A stretch of 64,000 nt of DNA from the NCBI GenBank assembly GCA_963791425.1, contig CAWBSE010000008.1, positions 124,001-188,000 of the forward strand, written 5' to 3'. Positions 11,416 to 20,103 of the stretch are shown here, one piece after another (within the stretch, counting starts at the first letter, position 1; each line of letters starts with the position of its first letter). The translations under genes and the position numbers were made by a program. Source of the DNA: DATBLE01 sp963791425 (GTDB lineage: Bacteria > Actinomycetota > Thermoleophilia > Gaiellales > Gaiellaceae). Under the pieces are notes generated by a model. It saw only the letters and a list, made by a program, of their open reading frames with translations. It did not search any database and was not told the origin of the DNA.

Positions 11416-12194
11416 CAGGCGTGCTCCTGCCTGGGCTGGAGCAGCACCATGCTGATGAGAACGAGCACGGCGATCACCGCGAGCATCAGCGACACGGCGT
11501 ACGCACCCGCAGTATTGAAGTTCTCGTAGTCGTCCTGAACCTGGAGCGTCGCCGTCGTCTTGTAGCCGTGCACGACCGCGACGGCGCCGTACTCGCCGAG
11601 GCAACGGGCGGTCGTGAGCACCACGCCGTAGATCACCGCCCAGCGGATGGACGGAAGCGTGATCCGCCAGAAGGTCTGCCAGCCGGACGCGCCGAGCGTG
11701 TGTGCGGCCTGCTCCTGCTCCTCCCCGACCTCCCGGAGGGTCGGCACGACCTCTCGCGCGACGAACGGCAGCGAGACGAACATGGTCGCGATCACCATCG
11801 CCGGCAGGGAGAACAGGATCTGGACCCCGTGGCGCTCGAAGAAACCGTAGAGCCAGCCGCCGCGGCCGTAGAGCAGGAAGAGCGACACCCCGACCACCAC
11901 CGGCGACACCGCCAGCGGCAGGTCGATGAACGCGTTCACGACCCCCTTCCCCGGGAACCGCCTGCGGACGATCGCGAGAGCAACGACGATCCCGAAGAGG
12001 GTGTTCAGCGGCACCGCAATCGCCGTGATCAGGAGGGTGTTCTTGAACGCACCGGCGGTCTCCGGCGCGGTCAGGGAATCCCAGAACGTGCCGAAGCCGT
12101 GCTCGAAGGTCTTCCAGAAGATCATTGCGAGCGGGCCGAGCAGCACGATCCCGAGGTAGCCGAGCGCAACGCCGCGGAGCCCGAACTTACGCAT
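11415..12194 (-). CDS. cysW: Sulfate ABC transporter permease CysW
   Basis: 259 residues with about six transmembrane helices. The permease EAA loop is HTLGASGWQTFWRITLP (about residues 165-181), where the ATPase docks. ATG 12194 lies inside the end of cysT, with which it overlaps by 8 bp; its stop overlaps the cysA start by one base. It forms the membrane channel with CysT. Assignment to CysW rather than CysT rests on gene order and on LCLGEYGAVAVVHG-type sequence after the EAA loop (ARCLGEYGAVAV). Confidence 0.93.
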   Translation of the reverse strand: MRKFGLRGVALGYLGIVLLGPLAMIFWKTFEHGFGTFWDSLTAPETAGAFKNTLLITAIAVPLNTLFGIVVALAIVRRRFPGKGVVNAFIDLPLAVSPVVVGVSLFLLYGRGGWLYGFFERHGVQILFSLPAMVIATMFVSLPFVAREVVPTLREVGEEQEQAAHTLGASGWQTFWRITLPSIRWAVIYGVVLTTARCLGEYGAVAVVHGYKTTATLQVQDDYENFNTAGAYAVSLMLAVIAVLVLISMVLLQPRQEHA

Positions 12195-12894
12195 GCTCGT
12201 GCCTCGTGGCCAGCCGGCGGATGCCACCGACGAGCAGCAGGATCGCGAAGGAGATGAGGAGAAGGACGACCGCGACGGCCGCCGCCGCCGACCGGTTCCC
12301 CGAGTGCACCTGGTTGAGGACGTAGACGGATGCAACCTCGGTCCTGAAGGGGTTGTTCCCCGAGATCAGGACGACCGAGCCGATCTCACCCACCGCCCGG
12401 GCGAAGGCGAGCGCGGTGCCCGACAGGATCCCGGGGAGGATGTTCGGGAGGACCACGCGCCGGAAGACGGTGAACTCGGATGCCCCGAGCGATCGGGCGG
12501 CTTCTTCCATCTCCGTGTCGAGCTCGAGCAGGACCGGCTGCACCGTCCTGACGACGAACGGCAACGTGACGAAGAGGAGCGCCATGAAGATCGCCCAACG
12601 TGTGAAGGCGAGGTGGATCCCGATCGGCGACCTTGGGCTGTACAGCGCCAGGAGCACGAGCCCGGCGACGATCGTCGGCAACGCGAACGGAAGGTCGATC
12701 ACGCTGTTGACGATCGACTTCCCCGGAAACCGGTCGCGTACGAGCACCCAGGCGGTGATCGTTCCGAAGACGGCGTTCACCAGCGACGCGAGGATCGCGA
12801 CGACGACGCTCAGCTTCAGCGCCGCGACCGCCTCCGGGTTGGAGACGGCCGTCCAGAACGCCGACACGCCGTCCTCACGCGAGGCCGCCACCAC
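12187..12894 (-). CDS. cysT: Sulfate ABC transporter permease CysT (CysU); true start unclear
   Basis: The stretch from the GTG at 12894 gives 235 residues with five membrane spans and the EAA loop SLGASEFTVFRRVVLP. However, the same frame stays open upstream and encodes a good first transmembrane helix (VGTALSLGFVTGYLSLIVIL, ending just before the GTG), which CysT proteins need. No ATG, GTG or TTG exists in that frame back to its stop at 13066. Candidates are CTG at 12987 or CTG at 13029; the latter overlaps the sbp stop and has a GGGGGG run upstream. A non-AUG start or a sequence error is therefore likely. Partner of CysW. Confidence 0.9.
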   Translation of the reverse strand: MVAASREDGVSAFWTAVSNPEAVAALKLSVVVAILASLVNAVFGTITAWVLVRDRFPGKSIVNSVIDLPFALPTIVAGLVLLALYSPRSPIGIHLAFTRWAIFMALLFVTLPFVVRTVQPVLLELDTEMEEAARSLGASEFTVFRRVVLPNILPGILSGTALAFARAVGEIGSVVLISGNNPFRTEVASVYVLNQVHSGNRSAAAAVAVVLLLISFAILLLVGGIRRLATRHEHA

Positions 12895-13021
12895 CGCCGC
12901 GAGCGGCAGGATGACGATCAGCGAGAGGTAGCCCGTGACGAAGCCGAGGGAGAGAGCTGTACCGACCCTCTCCCTCTGCCAGTTCAGGCCGCGAGGCCTG
13001 TCTGCTGCCGTAGGTGCCGCG

Positions 13022-14020
13022 CTAGCCAGAAGTGGGCCCCCCGATGCTGCGCTCGATGCCGACCATCAGCCCGTTCGCGGAGAACCACTTCTTGTCCACG
13101 GCCCGCCAGCCGCCGAGGATCTGGTCGCTGATCCTGAAGACGCCGGGCCGGGCCGGATACTTCGACGCGTACTTCTTGGCGACCGCCGGGTTCACGGGGC
13201 GCCAGCCGTACTGGCCGAACAGATCCTGTGCGACCGGACCCTTCGAGAAACGGATGAACGCGTTCGCGGCGTCCTTGTTGGAGCTGTTCTTCAGCACCGC
13301 GATCGGAAGCTCGATCAGCATCGTCTGCCGCGGGATCACGTACTGGATGTCGGTGCCGGCGGCCCGCGACGTCAGAGCCTCGCTCTCGTACGTGAGGAGG
13401 ACGTCGCCCTTGCCGGAGAGGAACGTGTTGGTCGCGTTCCGGCCGGACGTGTCCTGCGAGACGACGTGCTGGAAGAGCTGCTTCACGTAGGCGGTCGCCT
13501 GCGCATCGGTCTTTCCGAGGCGACGCTGCGCGCCGTAGGCGGCGAGGATGTTCCACTTCGCCGAGCCGGAGCTGAACGGGTTCGGCGTGATCACCTGCAC
13601 ACCCGGCTTGACCAGGTCGGCCCAGCTCTTGATGTGCTTGGGGTTGCCGTTGCGAACTGCGAAGACGACGACCGTGTCGGCCTCGATCCCCCTGTAGGAC
13701 TGCTTGTCCCAGTTCGGGTCGACGAGGCCCGCGTCGACGAGAAGGTTCACGTCGTCGCCGGTGGAGAGAAAGACGAGATCGGCCTTCAGGCCGGCGGCGA
13801 CCGCGCGGGCCTGGTCGGTCGAGGCGGCAAACGACTGCGTGAAGGACACGCCCTTGCCGGCCGCGGTCTGCTGGTACGCCTGGATGATCTTCCCGTAGAC
13901 CGTCTTGGGGGTCGAGTAGGCGACCACCGAGAGGTTGACGTCCCGGCTCGACGCACCGGCAACGGTGGTGAGTCCGAGAGCAGCTACCGCTACTCCAAAA
14001 GCAAAATAGATGCGCTTCAT
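13022..14020 (-). CDS. sbp: Sulfate/thiosulfate-binding protein, secreted component of the transporter
   Basis: 332 residues from the ATG at 14020, with AGGGAGGAAG as ribosome site. A signal peptide (residues 1-23) is followed by a type II periplasmic-binding fold with family motifs: LSVVAYSTPKTVYGKI, the anion-binding NPFSSGSAKWN, and the C-terminal GWRPVNP. It captures sulfate outside the membrane and delivers it to CysTW. It is first in the operon, directly behind the promoter at 14062-14090. No lipobox cysteine is seen, so anchoring in a Gram-positive-type envelope is uncertain. Confidence 0.93.
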   Translation of the reverse strand: MKRIYFAFGVAVAALGLTTVAGASSRDVNLSVVAYSTPKTVYGKIIQAYQQTAAGKGVSFTQSFAASTDQARAVAAGLKADLVFLSTGDDVNLLVDAGLVDPNWDKQSYRGIEADTVVVFAVRNGNPKHIKSWADLVKPGVQVITPNPFSSGSAKWNILAAYGAQRRLGKTDAQATAYVKQLFQHVVSQDTSGRNATNTFLSGKGDVLLTYESEALTSRAAGTDIQYVIPRQTMLIELPIAVLKNSSNKDAANAFIRFSKGPVAQDLFGQYGWRPVNPAVAKKYASKYPARPGVFRISDQILGGWRAVDKKWFSANGLMVGIERSIGGPTSG

Positions 14021-14061
14021 CTTCCTCCCTTATCTATTAATCTTTCCTACTGACTTGATGG

Positions 14062-14090
14062 AGAATAGAGAGACACCCGGATGCAGTCAA
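14062..14090 (-). promoter_or_regulatory. Promoter of the sulfate operon
   Basis: On the minus strand TTGACT (14085-14090) and TATTCT (14062-14067) are separated by exactly 17 bp, close to the sigma-70-type consensus. The predicted transcript starts about 35 bp before the sbp ATG, and the leader carries an AG-rich ribosome site. The region from 14025 to 14060 is AT-rich compared with its surroundings and is the obvious place for a repressor to bind. Confidence 0.75.
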
Positions 14091-14344
14091 GAGCGAACCG
14101 CATCAGGTGACCCGACGGACGCCCAGGTCCCCCACTCCTTCTGGGCGGCCTCGGCGGCGACGAGATCGACGACGGCCTCGACACGTCCGAGCAGCGACAC
14201 GAACCGAACCGGCTCCCCGACCTGGAGCGGGTACCCCGAGGAGTCGGCCGACCACCCCGAGGAGCGTGCGTTCGCCCGCGGTCAGGCCGGCGCCAGAACT
14301 GACGCAGGAACTGAGCGTTCTGGGGCCTCCGGTAGGCTTGTTTC
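14091..14344. other. Gap between sulfate operon and epimerase, no gene supported
   Basis: The minus strand is open from about 14280 down to a TGA at 14087-14089 and reads like the end of a protein (GEPVRFVSLLGRVEAVVDLV, then a tail with EWGTWASVGSP), but there is no plausible start or ribosome site. It may be the tail of a lost gene. No hairpin or tRNA was found. The epimerase start has no clear ribosome site, so its mRNA could be leaderless. Confidence 0.35.
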
Positions 14345-15328
14345 GTGAAGGGCAGGGCACTGATCACCGGTGGTGCGGGCTTTATCGGCTCGCACCTGAC
14401 CGAGCGCCTCCTCGAGGACGGCCGGGAGGTGTACGTGCTCGACGACCTCTCCACCGGCTCGATGCGGAACGTCGAGCACCTGATGGGCAACCCGCAGTTC
14501 CACCTGGTCGTCGATTCCGTGCTCAACCGGGCCGTGGTGAACGAGCTCGTCAACAAGTGCGACGTCGTCTACCACCTCGCGGCCGCGGTCGGCCCGCGCC
14601 TGATCGTCGAGGAGCCCGTCAGGACGATCGTCACGAACCTCGAGGGCTCGGAGATCGTCCTCGACCACTGCGCGCGGTTCGGCAAGCGCGTGCTCGTGGC
14701 CTCGACCTCCGAGATCTACGGCGACCACCGCACCGAGGACCCGCTGCACGAGGACGCGCGGCGGGTCTACGGCCCGACGACGCAGAAGCGCTGGCTGTAC
14801 GCCGACTCGAAGGCGATGGACGAGTACCTGGCGCTCGCCTACCGACAGGAGCGGAACCTCGATTTCGTCATCGCCCGCCTCTTCAACACGGTCGGTCCTC
14901 GCCAGAGCGGGCAGTACGGCATGGTCGTCGCGCGCTTCGCGCAGGCGGCGGTCGCCGGCCTGCCGCTCGAGATCCACGGCGACGGCAATCAGACGCGAAC
15001 GTTCTGCCACGTCCGGGACACGATCCGCGCGCTCCACAGCCTGATGGACGCCCCGTCCACGTCGGGCGAGATCTACAACGTCGGCTCCCGCAACTGGATC
15101 TCGGTGATCGAGCTCGCCCGGCGCGTCCTGGAGCTGACCGGCTCGAAGTCCGAGCTCGTCTACGTGCCGTACGAGCAGGTCTACGGCCTGGGCATCGACG
15201 ACATGCTCCACCGCGTCCCCGCGATCGAGAAGATCGACGCGGCGATCGGCTGGACACCCCAGTACTCGCTCGACGAGATCCTCGCTGACGTGATCGCGTT
15301 CGAGCGCAGCGAGCCGGCAGCGGTCTAG
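14345..15328 (+). CDS. NAD-dependent epimerase/dehydratase (UDP-glucose 4-epimerase or UDP-glucuronate decarboxylase type)
   Basis: 327 residues, GTG start. Extended short-chain dehydrogenase: the NAD-binding TGGAGFIGSHL is at residues 8-18, and the catalytic pair Y-x-x-x-K sits in LYADSKAMDE with an upstream STSEIYGD serine/threonine. RLFNTVGPRQ and HGDGNQTRTF are typical of enzymes acting on UDP- or dTDP-sugars. It most resembles UDP-glucuronate decarboxylases and GalE-like epimerases; the substrate cannot be fixed from sequence alone. It sits near two polysaccharide-type remnants, so this area may once have been a surface-polysaccharide locus. Confidence 0.88.
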   Translation: MKGRALITGGAGFIGSHLTERLLEDGREVYVLDDLSTGSMRNVEHLMGNPQFHLVVDSVLNRAVVNELVNKCDVVYHLAAAVGPRLIVEEPVRTIVTNLEGSEIVLDHCARFGKRVLVASTSEIYGDHRTEDPLHEDARRVYGPTTQKRWLYADSKAMDEYLALAYRQERNLDFVIARLFNTVGPRQSGQYGMVVARFAQAAVAGLPLEIHGDGNQTRTFCHVRDTIRALHSLMDAPSTSGEIYNVGSRNWISVIELARRVLELTGSKSELVYVPYEQVYGLGIDDMLHRVPAIEKIDAAIGWTPQYSLDEILADVIAFERSEPAAV

Positions 15329-15429
15329 CCGTCAGGCAGCGGCGGGCCCCGGAAATCGAGCAACGAGTCGCGCGTCGAAGCGGCCAGCGCGTCGAAGCCG
15401 TCGAGCGTGGTGACGGTCTCGACGGCCAT
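15325..15429 (-). CDS. Small open frame coupled to the Ig-repeat protein
   Basis: 34 residues, starting at an ATG that overlaps the stop of the upstream gene (TGATG at 15427-15431), a layout typical of translational coupling here. The product (MAVETVTTLDGFDALAAS, then TRDSLLDFRGPPLPDG) is acidic, has no membrane span and matches no family I know. Its stop overlaps the end of the convergent epimerase gene. It could be a real small protein or the first part of a truncated gene; GFDALA-x-S resembles the start of some GNAT acyltransferases, which would favour truncation. Confidence 0.35.
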   Translation of the reverse strand: MAVETVTTLDGFDALAASTRDSLLDFRGPPLPDG

Positions 15430-17827
15430 CAGCGTCCCTCGAGCAGGTCTCCGAACGCGTCCTGGATCAACGGCCAGAACCGCTCGGGGATCGTGCCGTC
15501 GGGCCGCGCGTACGGCCGCAGGGTGTAGAGGATCGCCTCGAGCTTCTCGCGGTTGCCGTACGAGCCGCCGCGCTGCTCGAGCAGGCGCTCGAGCTGCCAG
15601 AGCGTCGCCGCGTCCGTCGAGACCAGCACCGGCTCGAGCGTCTCCTCCGGCTCGGGCTCGGCTCCGGCTCCGCTGCGGGCGCGGGCGCGGCGGCCGCCTC
15701 GGCCGGGCGAGGCTCGAACTCGAGCGAGTTTCGGACGGTCAGCTCGATCGGCTCTCCGAAGACGCTGTTCCCGGCCCGGTCCCGCGCGACCGCGCGGATG
15801 CGGTAGACGCCGTCGAGCACCGCGGTCGTGTCCCAGGTCGCACCGAACGGCGCGACGGTGGAGGCGGCCAGCTCGCCCCAGGCGACGCCGTCGGCCGACC
15901 ACTCGAACCGCACGCCGATCACACCCGAGCCCGGATCGTCCGCCGACGCGGCCAGCCGGACGGCACCACCCATGTACGCCCCGTTCGCGGGCTCGTCGAT
16001 CGACACGACCGGAGGCGTATTGTCGACGCGGACCGTGATCGGCTCGCTGGTGGTCAGATTCCCGGCCGCGTCCCCGACGACCGCGCGCACGCGGTACTCA
16101 CCGTCCTCGACGCGGCTCGTGTCCCAGTAGACGGCACCCGCGGTTTCGCTGCGGCTGACGACCGGACGCCAGGTCCAGCCGTCCGATGAGAACTGGAAGA
16201 GCACGGAGGTGACGCCCGAGCCCTGGTCGGCTGCGCGGGCGCTGAGCGGGATCTCGCCGCGCACGAGCGCACTTGCGGCAGGCTCGGCGATCGACACGTC
16301 CGGTGCAACGTTGTCGATGCGCCGGCCGCGGAGGATCCGCGAGGCGTCGATGCCGCCCCGGTTGTCGCGCGCGACGGCGCGGAAGTCGTACGCGCCGTCC
16401 TCCACGCGCGAGGTGTCGAAGTCGACCTCGTACGGCGGCTGCGCGACGGCGCCCAGCGCCTGCCACGCGAAGCTGTCCGCTGCCGCGACCTGGAACTCGA
16501 CGCCCTCGATCTTCGTCTCGTCCCGGACAGAGGCCTCCAGGCGCACGGTGCGCGAGAGGCACTCGCCCGGATCCTCGAGCTTCACGGCGGCGACCACACG
16601 CTCGACCCGCACGGGCACCAACCGCGAGATCGCCTCGTTCCCCGCCCGGTCGAGCGCGATCGCCCGGAGCTGGTAGTCGCCCTCGCCGAGCGTGCCGGTG
16701 TTCCAGCTCGTCCGGAACGGCGCGTCGCCGACGGTGGCGATCTCACGCCACTCGTCGCCGCCGGGGCTGGCCTCGAAGCGCACGAGCGCGAGCCCGGAGC
16801 CTTCGTCCTGGACATTCGCGTTGACGTCGACCACGCCCATCAGCACCGCGCCCTGGTGCGGCGTGTCGAGCTTGACCGACGGAGCCTCGTTGTCGACGAG
16901 CACGGCGCTCTCCGGCCCGGCCACGCGCCGACCGGTGACGTCGGTGGTGACCGAGCGGAGCAACCATTCGCCGTCCTCGACCTCGCGGGTGTCCCAGGTG
17001 GTCTCCCGGCTGTCGCGGCCGGCCCACCGGCTGCGCTTCGCCGGACGGATCTCGATCTGCTGCGGGGTGACCCCGTGCTCGCCCGCCAGCGCGCCGCGCA
17101 TCTCCTCGGCGCGGCGCTCGGAACGCATGACCGCGACGTGGCGGCGGGCGCCTCCCGGCGTGAGCACGAAGACCTCGTAGTCGCGGTCGGCCGCAGCCTC
17201 GCCGATCTCGTACCACTCGCGCCCGTCGCGCGACCGCTCGATCGCGACCGAGCCGACGGTCCAGCCGGCGGCGCCGGGCTGGCAGGTGACGGCGACCTCG
17301 CCGCGGACGGCGCTCCCGTTCACGGGCGCCGTGATCGCGCCGCCGGCGGTCGCACGCGTGGGCGCCGGAGGGGGAAGTCTGCCCGGGCGGCCGCCCTGGT
17401 CGATCACCTCGGGAGCGCCGTCTCCGCGGCGGCGCCAGCGGGTGCGGAGACGACTGAGCGGCTCCTGGCCGGATGTGGCGGGAAGGATGCGCTGCGAGAG
17501 GCCGAACGCCAGCCCGGCGCCGAGCCAGACGGCAGAGTTGCGGGCCAGGTCGGCGGAGAACTGCGCGTTGACGACCGCCGCCGCGAAGAACCAGCCGATG
17601 ATCGCGGCGTGCTGACGGTCATCGCCCTCAGAGCGTCGCCAGGACCTCGTGATGACGAGCGGATACGCCACCCCCCGCGACGCCAGGAAGACGACGCCGA
17701 CGGCGAGGCACACCGCGATCCCCAGCTTCGGTTGCTGCAGGGCCGGAAACGCAAGAAGCGGCCCGAGCAGGACCGCCCCTCCGAGCGCAATACGGGCTCG
17801 TTGGGTCAATCCATCAGCTCCGCGCAT
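15429..17827 (-). CDS. Membrane-anchored protein with repeated Ig-like domains, frameshifted near the 3' end
   Basis: Starts at an ATG (17827) 5 bp after lysS. The first about 115 residues hold three or four membrane helices, resembling the two ends of an O-antigen-ligase-type protein (FPALQQPKLGIAVCLAVGVV and VVNAQFSADLARNSAVWLGA) joined together. A linker follows, then about six Ig-like repeats of around 95 residues with the signature WDTS/T-R-x-x-DG-x-Y-x-x-RAVA-x-D-x-AGN. After an Ala/Pro/Glu-rich stretch the frame is lost at about 15650-15675. The other frame continues with LWQLERLLEQRGGSYGNREK and ends at TGA 15429. Restoring one base gives 799 residues. Probably an extracellular scaffold or adhesin; function unknown. 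Confidence 0.65.
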
Positions 17828-17832
17828 GCGGT

Positions 17833-19197
17833 CTAGCGTTCCTTGAGGGAGGGGAAGAGGATGACGTCGCGGATTGTGTCCCGGCCCGTGAGGACCATTG
17901 CCAACCGATCGATGCCCAGCCCGAGACCACCCGTCGGCGGCATGCCGTAGGCAAGCGCCTCCACGTAGTCCGGGTCCCCTTGCTCCCCACCCACAAGCTT
18001 CGCCTGCTCGGCGAAGCGCTCGGCCTGCTCCTCGGGATCGTTGATCTCCGAGTACGCATTGCCGAGCTCCATCCCGCCCACGAAGTACTCGAACCGCTCG
18101 GTGAACTTCGCGTCGTCGTCGGTCGTGCGTGCGAACGGCGACAGCTCCACCGGGTACGTGTGGACGATCGTCGGCTCGATCAAGTCGGGCTCGACGAAAT
18201 GTGAGAACGCATGGTCGACGAGCTGCGCCCAGGTCGTGTCCTGCCTGGTGTCGACCCCACGCTCGGTGAGCCACGCACGAAGCTCGTCCGCATCAAGAGT
18301 CCAGAGCTCACGCTGCTCCAGCGACTCGACGTACGACACGCGGCGCCACTCGGGCGCGAAATCGACCTCGTGGCCACGGAAGGACACCCGGGTCGTGCCC
18401 AGGGTCTCCAGCGCCGCCGTTCTGACGCAGTTCTCGATACGGGACATCGTGTCCCTGTAATCGGCATACGCCTCGTACCACTCAAGCATCGTGAATTCAG
18501 GCTGATGCTTGTACGACACACTCTCGTTGCGAAAGTCCTTCCCGATCTCGTACACCTTCTCCAGTCCGCCGACGATCAGACGCTTCAGATAGAGCTCCGT
18601 GGCGATCCGCAGGTACATGTCACGGTCGAGCTCGTTGGAGTGCGTGACGAACGGATCGGCGAACGCGCCGCCGTACCGCGGCTGCAGGACCGGCGTCTCA
18701 ACTTCGATGAAGCCCTCGCCGTCGAGGTAGCGCCGAATCGACGCCACGAGCTTCGAGCGGATCATCAGATCCGCCCTGCTCTCATCGTTCACCAGCAGGT
18801 CGAGGTACCGCTGGCGGTACTTCACCTCGACGTCGGTGATCCCGTGGAACGTGTCCGGCAGCGGCCGGTCGATCTTCGACAGCAGCTCGAACGCCGTCAC
18901 GGCCAGGCTCGGCTCGCCCCGCCGACTCTTCGCGGGGTGGCCGGTGACGCCGATCACGTCGCCGAGGTCGACGTGCATCTCGCGCCCCACGCGCTCGGGC
19001 TGGACGAGCAGCTGGATGCGGCCGGAACGGTCGACCAGGTCGAGGAAGATGAGCTTCCCCATGTCGCGCCGCGCCATCACGCGGCCGGCGAGGCGGCGCG
19101 TCTGCTCGGCCTCCGCGCCCGGCTCGACCGCCTCAGCCTCCGCGCGCACGGACGCGATCTCGGCGCGATCGGGGAACCGCTTCGGCAGGCCGCTCAT
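17833..19197 (-). CDS. lysS: Lysyl-tRNA synthetase, class II
   Basis: 454 residues, ATG start. An N-terminal OB-fold anticodon-binding domain (residues 35-135, with GRVMARRDMGKLIFLDL) is followed by the class II catalytic domain. Motif 1 is around FIEVETPVLQP, motif 2 is DFRNESVSYKHQPEFTMLEW and motif 3 is GLGLGIDRLAM. The bacterial LysRS segment QPRYGGAFADPFVTH is present. It charges tRNA-Lys. It is slightly shorter than typical (about 490) because the N-terminal extension is brief. It may be co-transcribed with the downstream Ig-repeat gene (5 bp gap). Confidence 0.96.
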   Translation of the reverse strand: MSGLPKRFPDRAEIASVRAEAEAVEPGAEAEQTRRLAGRVMARRDMGKLIFLDLVDRSGRIQLLVQPERVGREMHVDLGDVIGVTGHPAKSRRGEPSLAVTAFELLSKIDRPLPDTFHGITDVEVKYRQRYLDLLVNDESRADLMIRSKLVASIRRYLDGEGFIEVETPVLQPRYGGAFADPFVTHSNELDRDMYLRIATELYLKRLIVGGLEKVYEIGKDFRNESVSYKHQPEFTMLEWYEAYADYRDTMSRIENCVRTAALETLGTTRVSFRGHEVDFAPEWRRVSYVESLEQRELWTLDADELRAWLTERGVDTRQDTTWAQLVDHAFSHFVEPDLIEPTIVHTYPVELSPFARTTDDDAKFTERFEYFVGGMELGNAYSEINDPEEQAERFAEQAKLVGGEQGDPDYVEALAYGMPPTGGLGLGIDRLAMVLTGRDTIRDVILFPSLKER

Positions 19198-19510
19198 GCC
19201 CCGAGTCTAGATTGCCGGGACTCCTGTCCCCTCCGGCTACGGCTTGCACTCCAGCAACAGGTTGAACGTCTCGTTCACCGCGGCCCCGGGAACATCCTCG
19301 GCTGCGTCTTCACAACGAGCGTGCTCGGCGCCAGGCGAGCCCGGGGTATGCAATGACGATCTACGGGACCAACGCCACGTCGGTCAAGGTCGAGACGGCA
19401 CGTCCCGACGGGACGCTCGAGAACCGCAGCTTCTTCCTGGTGGTCACCTGCCCGAAATGAACCCGGGCCGATGATCGAGCGTCGGGGCGTACCAGCCCCG
19501 GCGCTCGGTG
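19198..19510. other. Intergenic region with gene debris on both strands
   Basis: No intact gene. On the plus strand an ATG at 19353 opens a 35-residue frame ending at 19460 (MTIYGTNATSVKVETARP, closing FFLVVTCPK). On the minus strand a frame ending at TAG about 19250 closes with AAVNETFNLLLECKP. Both look like C-terminal strands of secreted beta-sandwich proteins. Neither has a ribosome site. They are most likely leftovers of exported proteins, similar in style to the remnant at 22191-22348. Confidence 0.4.
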
Positions 19511-19987
19511 CTAGGCGGCCTTGATCTCGAGGATCTTGAACTTGAGCGAGCCGCGCGGGGCCGCGACCTCGACGACCTCGCCCTTCTTCTTGCCGAGGAT
19601 CGCCTTGCCGACCGGGGACTCGTTCGAGAGCTTCTGCTCGGCCGGGTTCGCCTCGGCGGAGCCGACGATGCGGTACTCGAACGTCTTGTTCGCGCCGATG
19701 TCGCGGAGCTTCACGTGCGAGCCGACCGAGACGACGTCCTTCGCGATGTCCTTCTTCTCGATCACGCGGGCGGACAGGATCCGCTCCTCGAGCAGGGCGA
19801 TGCGGTGCTCGACCAGGGCCTGCTCGTTCTTCGCATCGTCGTACTCCGAGTTCTCGGCGATGTCGCCGAACTCGCGGGCGACGCGAATGCGCTCGGCGAC
19901 CTCTCTCCGCTTGTCGGTGGAGAGGTAGTCGATCTCCTGCTTCAGTTTTTCGTAGCCCTCTTTGGTGAGGATGACTTCTTTGGCCAT
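19511..19987 (-). CDS. greA: Transcription elongation factor GreA
   Basis: 158 residues, the exact usual length. The ATG at 19987 is preceded by GGGAGGAGG. The N-terminal coiled coil carries the tip acidic residues in REFGDIAENSEYDDAKNEQ, the loop that enters the RNA polymerase secondary channel and stimulates cleavage of backtracked RNA. The C-terminal FKBP-like domain includes ESPVGKAILGKKKGEVVEV. It stands alone, divergent from dusB. Confidence 0.97.
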   Translation of the reverse strand: MAKEVILTKEGYEKLKQEIDYLSTDKRREVAERIRVAREFGDIAENSEYDDAKNEQALVEHRIALLEERILSARVIEKKDIAKDVVSVGSHVKLRDIGANKTFEYRIVGSAEANPAEQKLSNESPVGKAILGKKKGEVVEVAAPRGSLKFKILEIKAA

Positions 19988-20103
19988 CAGGCCTCCTCCC
20001 GAAAACAAAAGAACGCGACGCGCTCGGGGCGCCGTCGCGGGCCGGAATGGTACCGCTACCGGCGTTGCTGCGCAAGAGAGTCCCGCGGCTACCCTTTTCA
20101 GGC

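Noticed and set aside
14091..14300. A protein gene on the minus strand upstream of sbp
   Set aside because: The frame looks mildly coding but has no start codon or ribosome site, and the operon promoter begins within its end.
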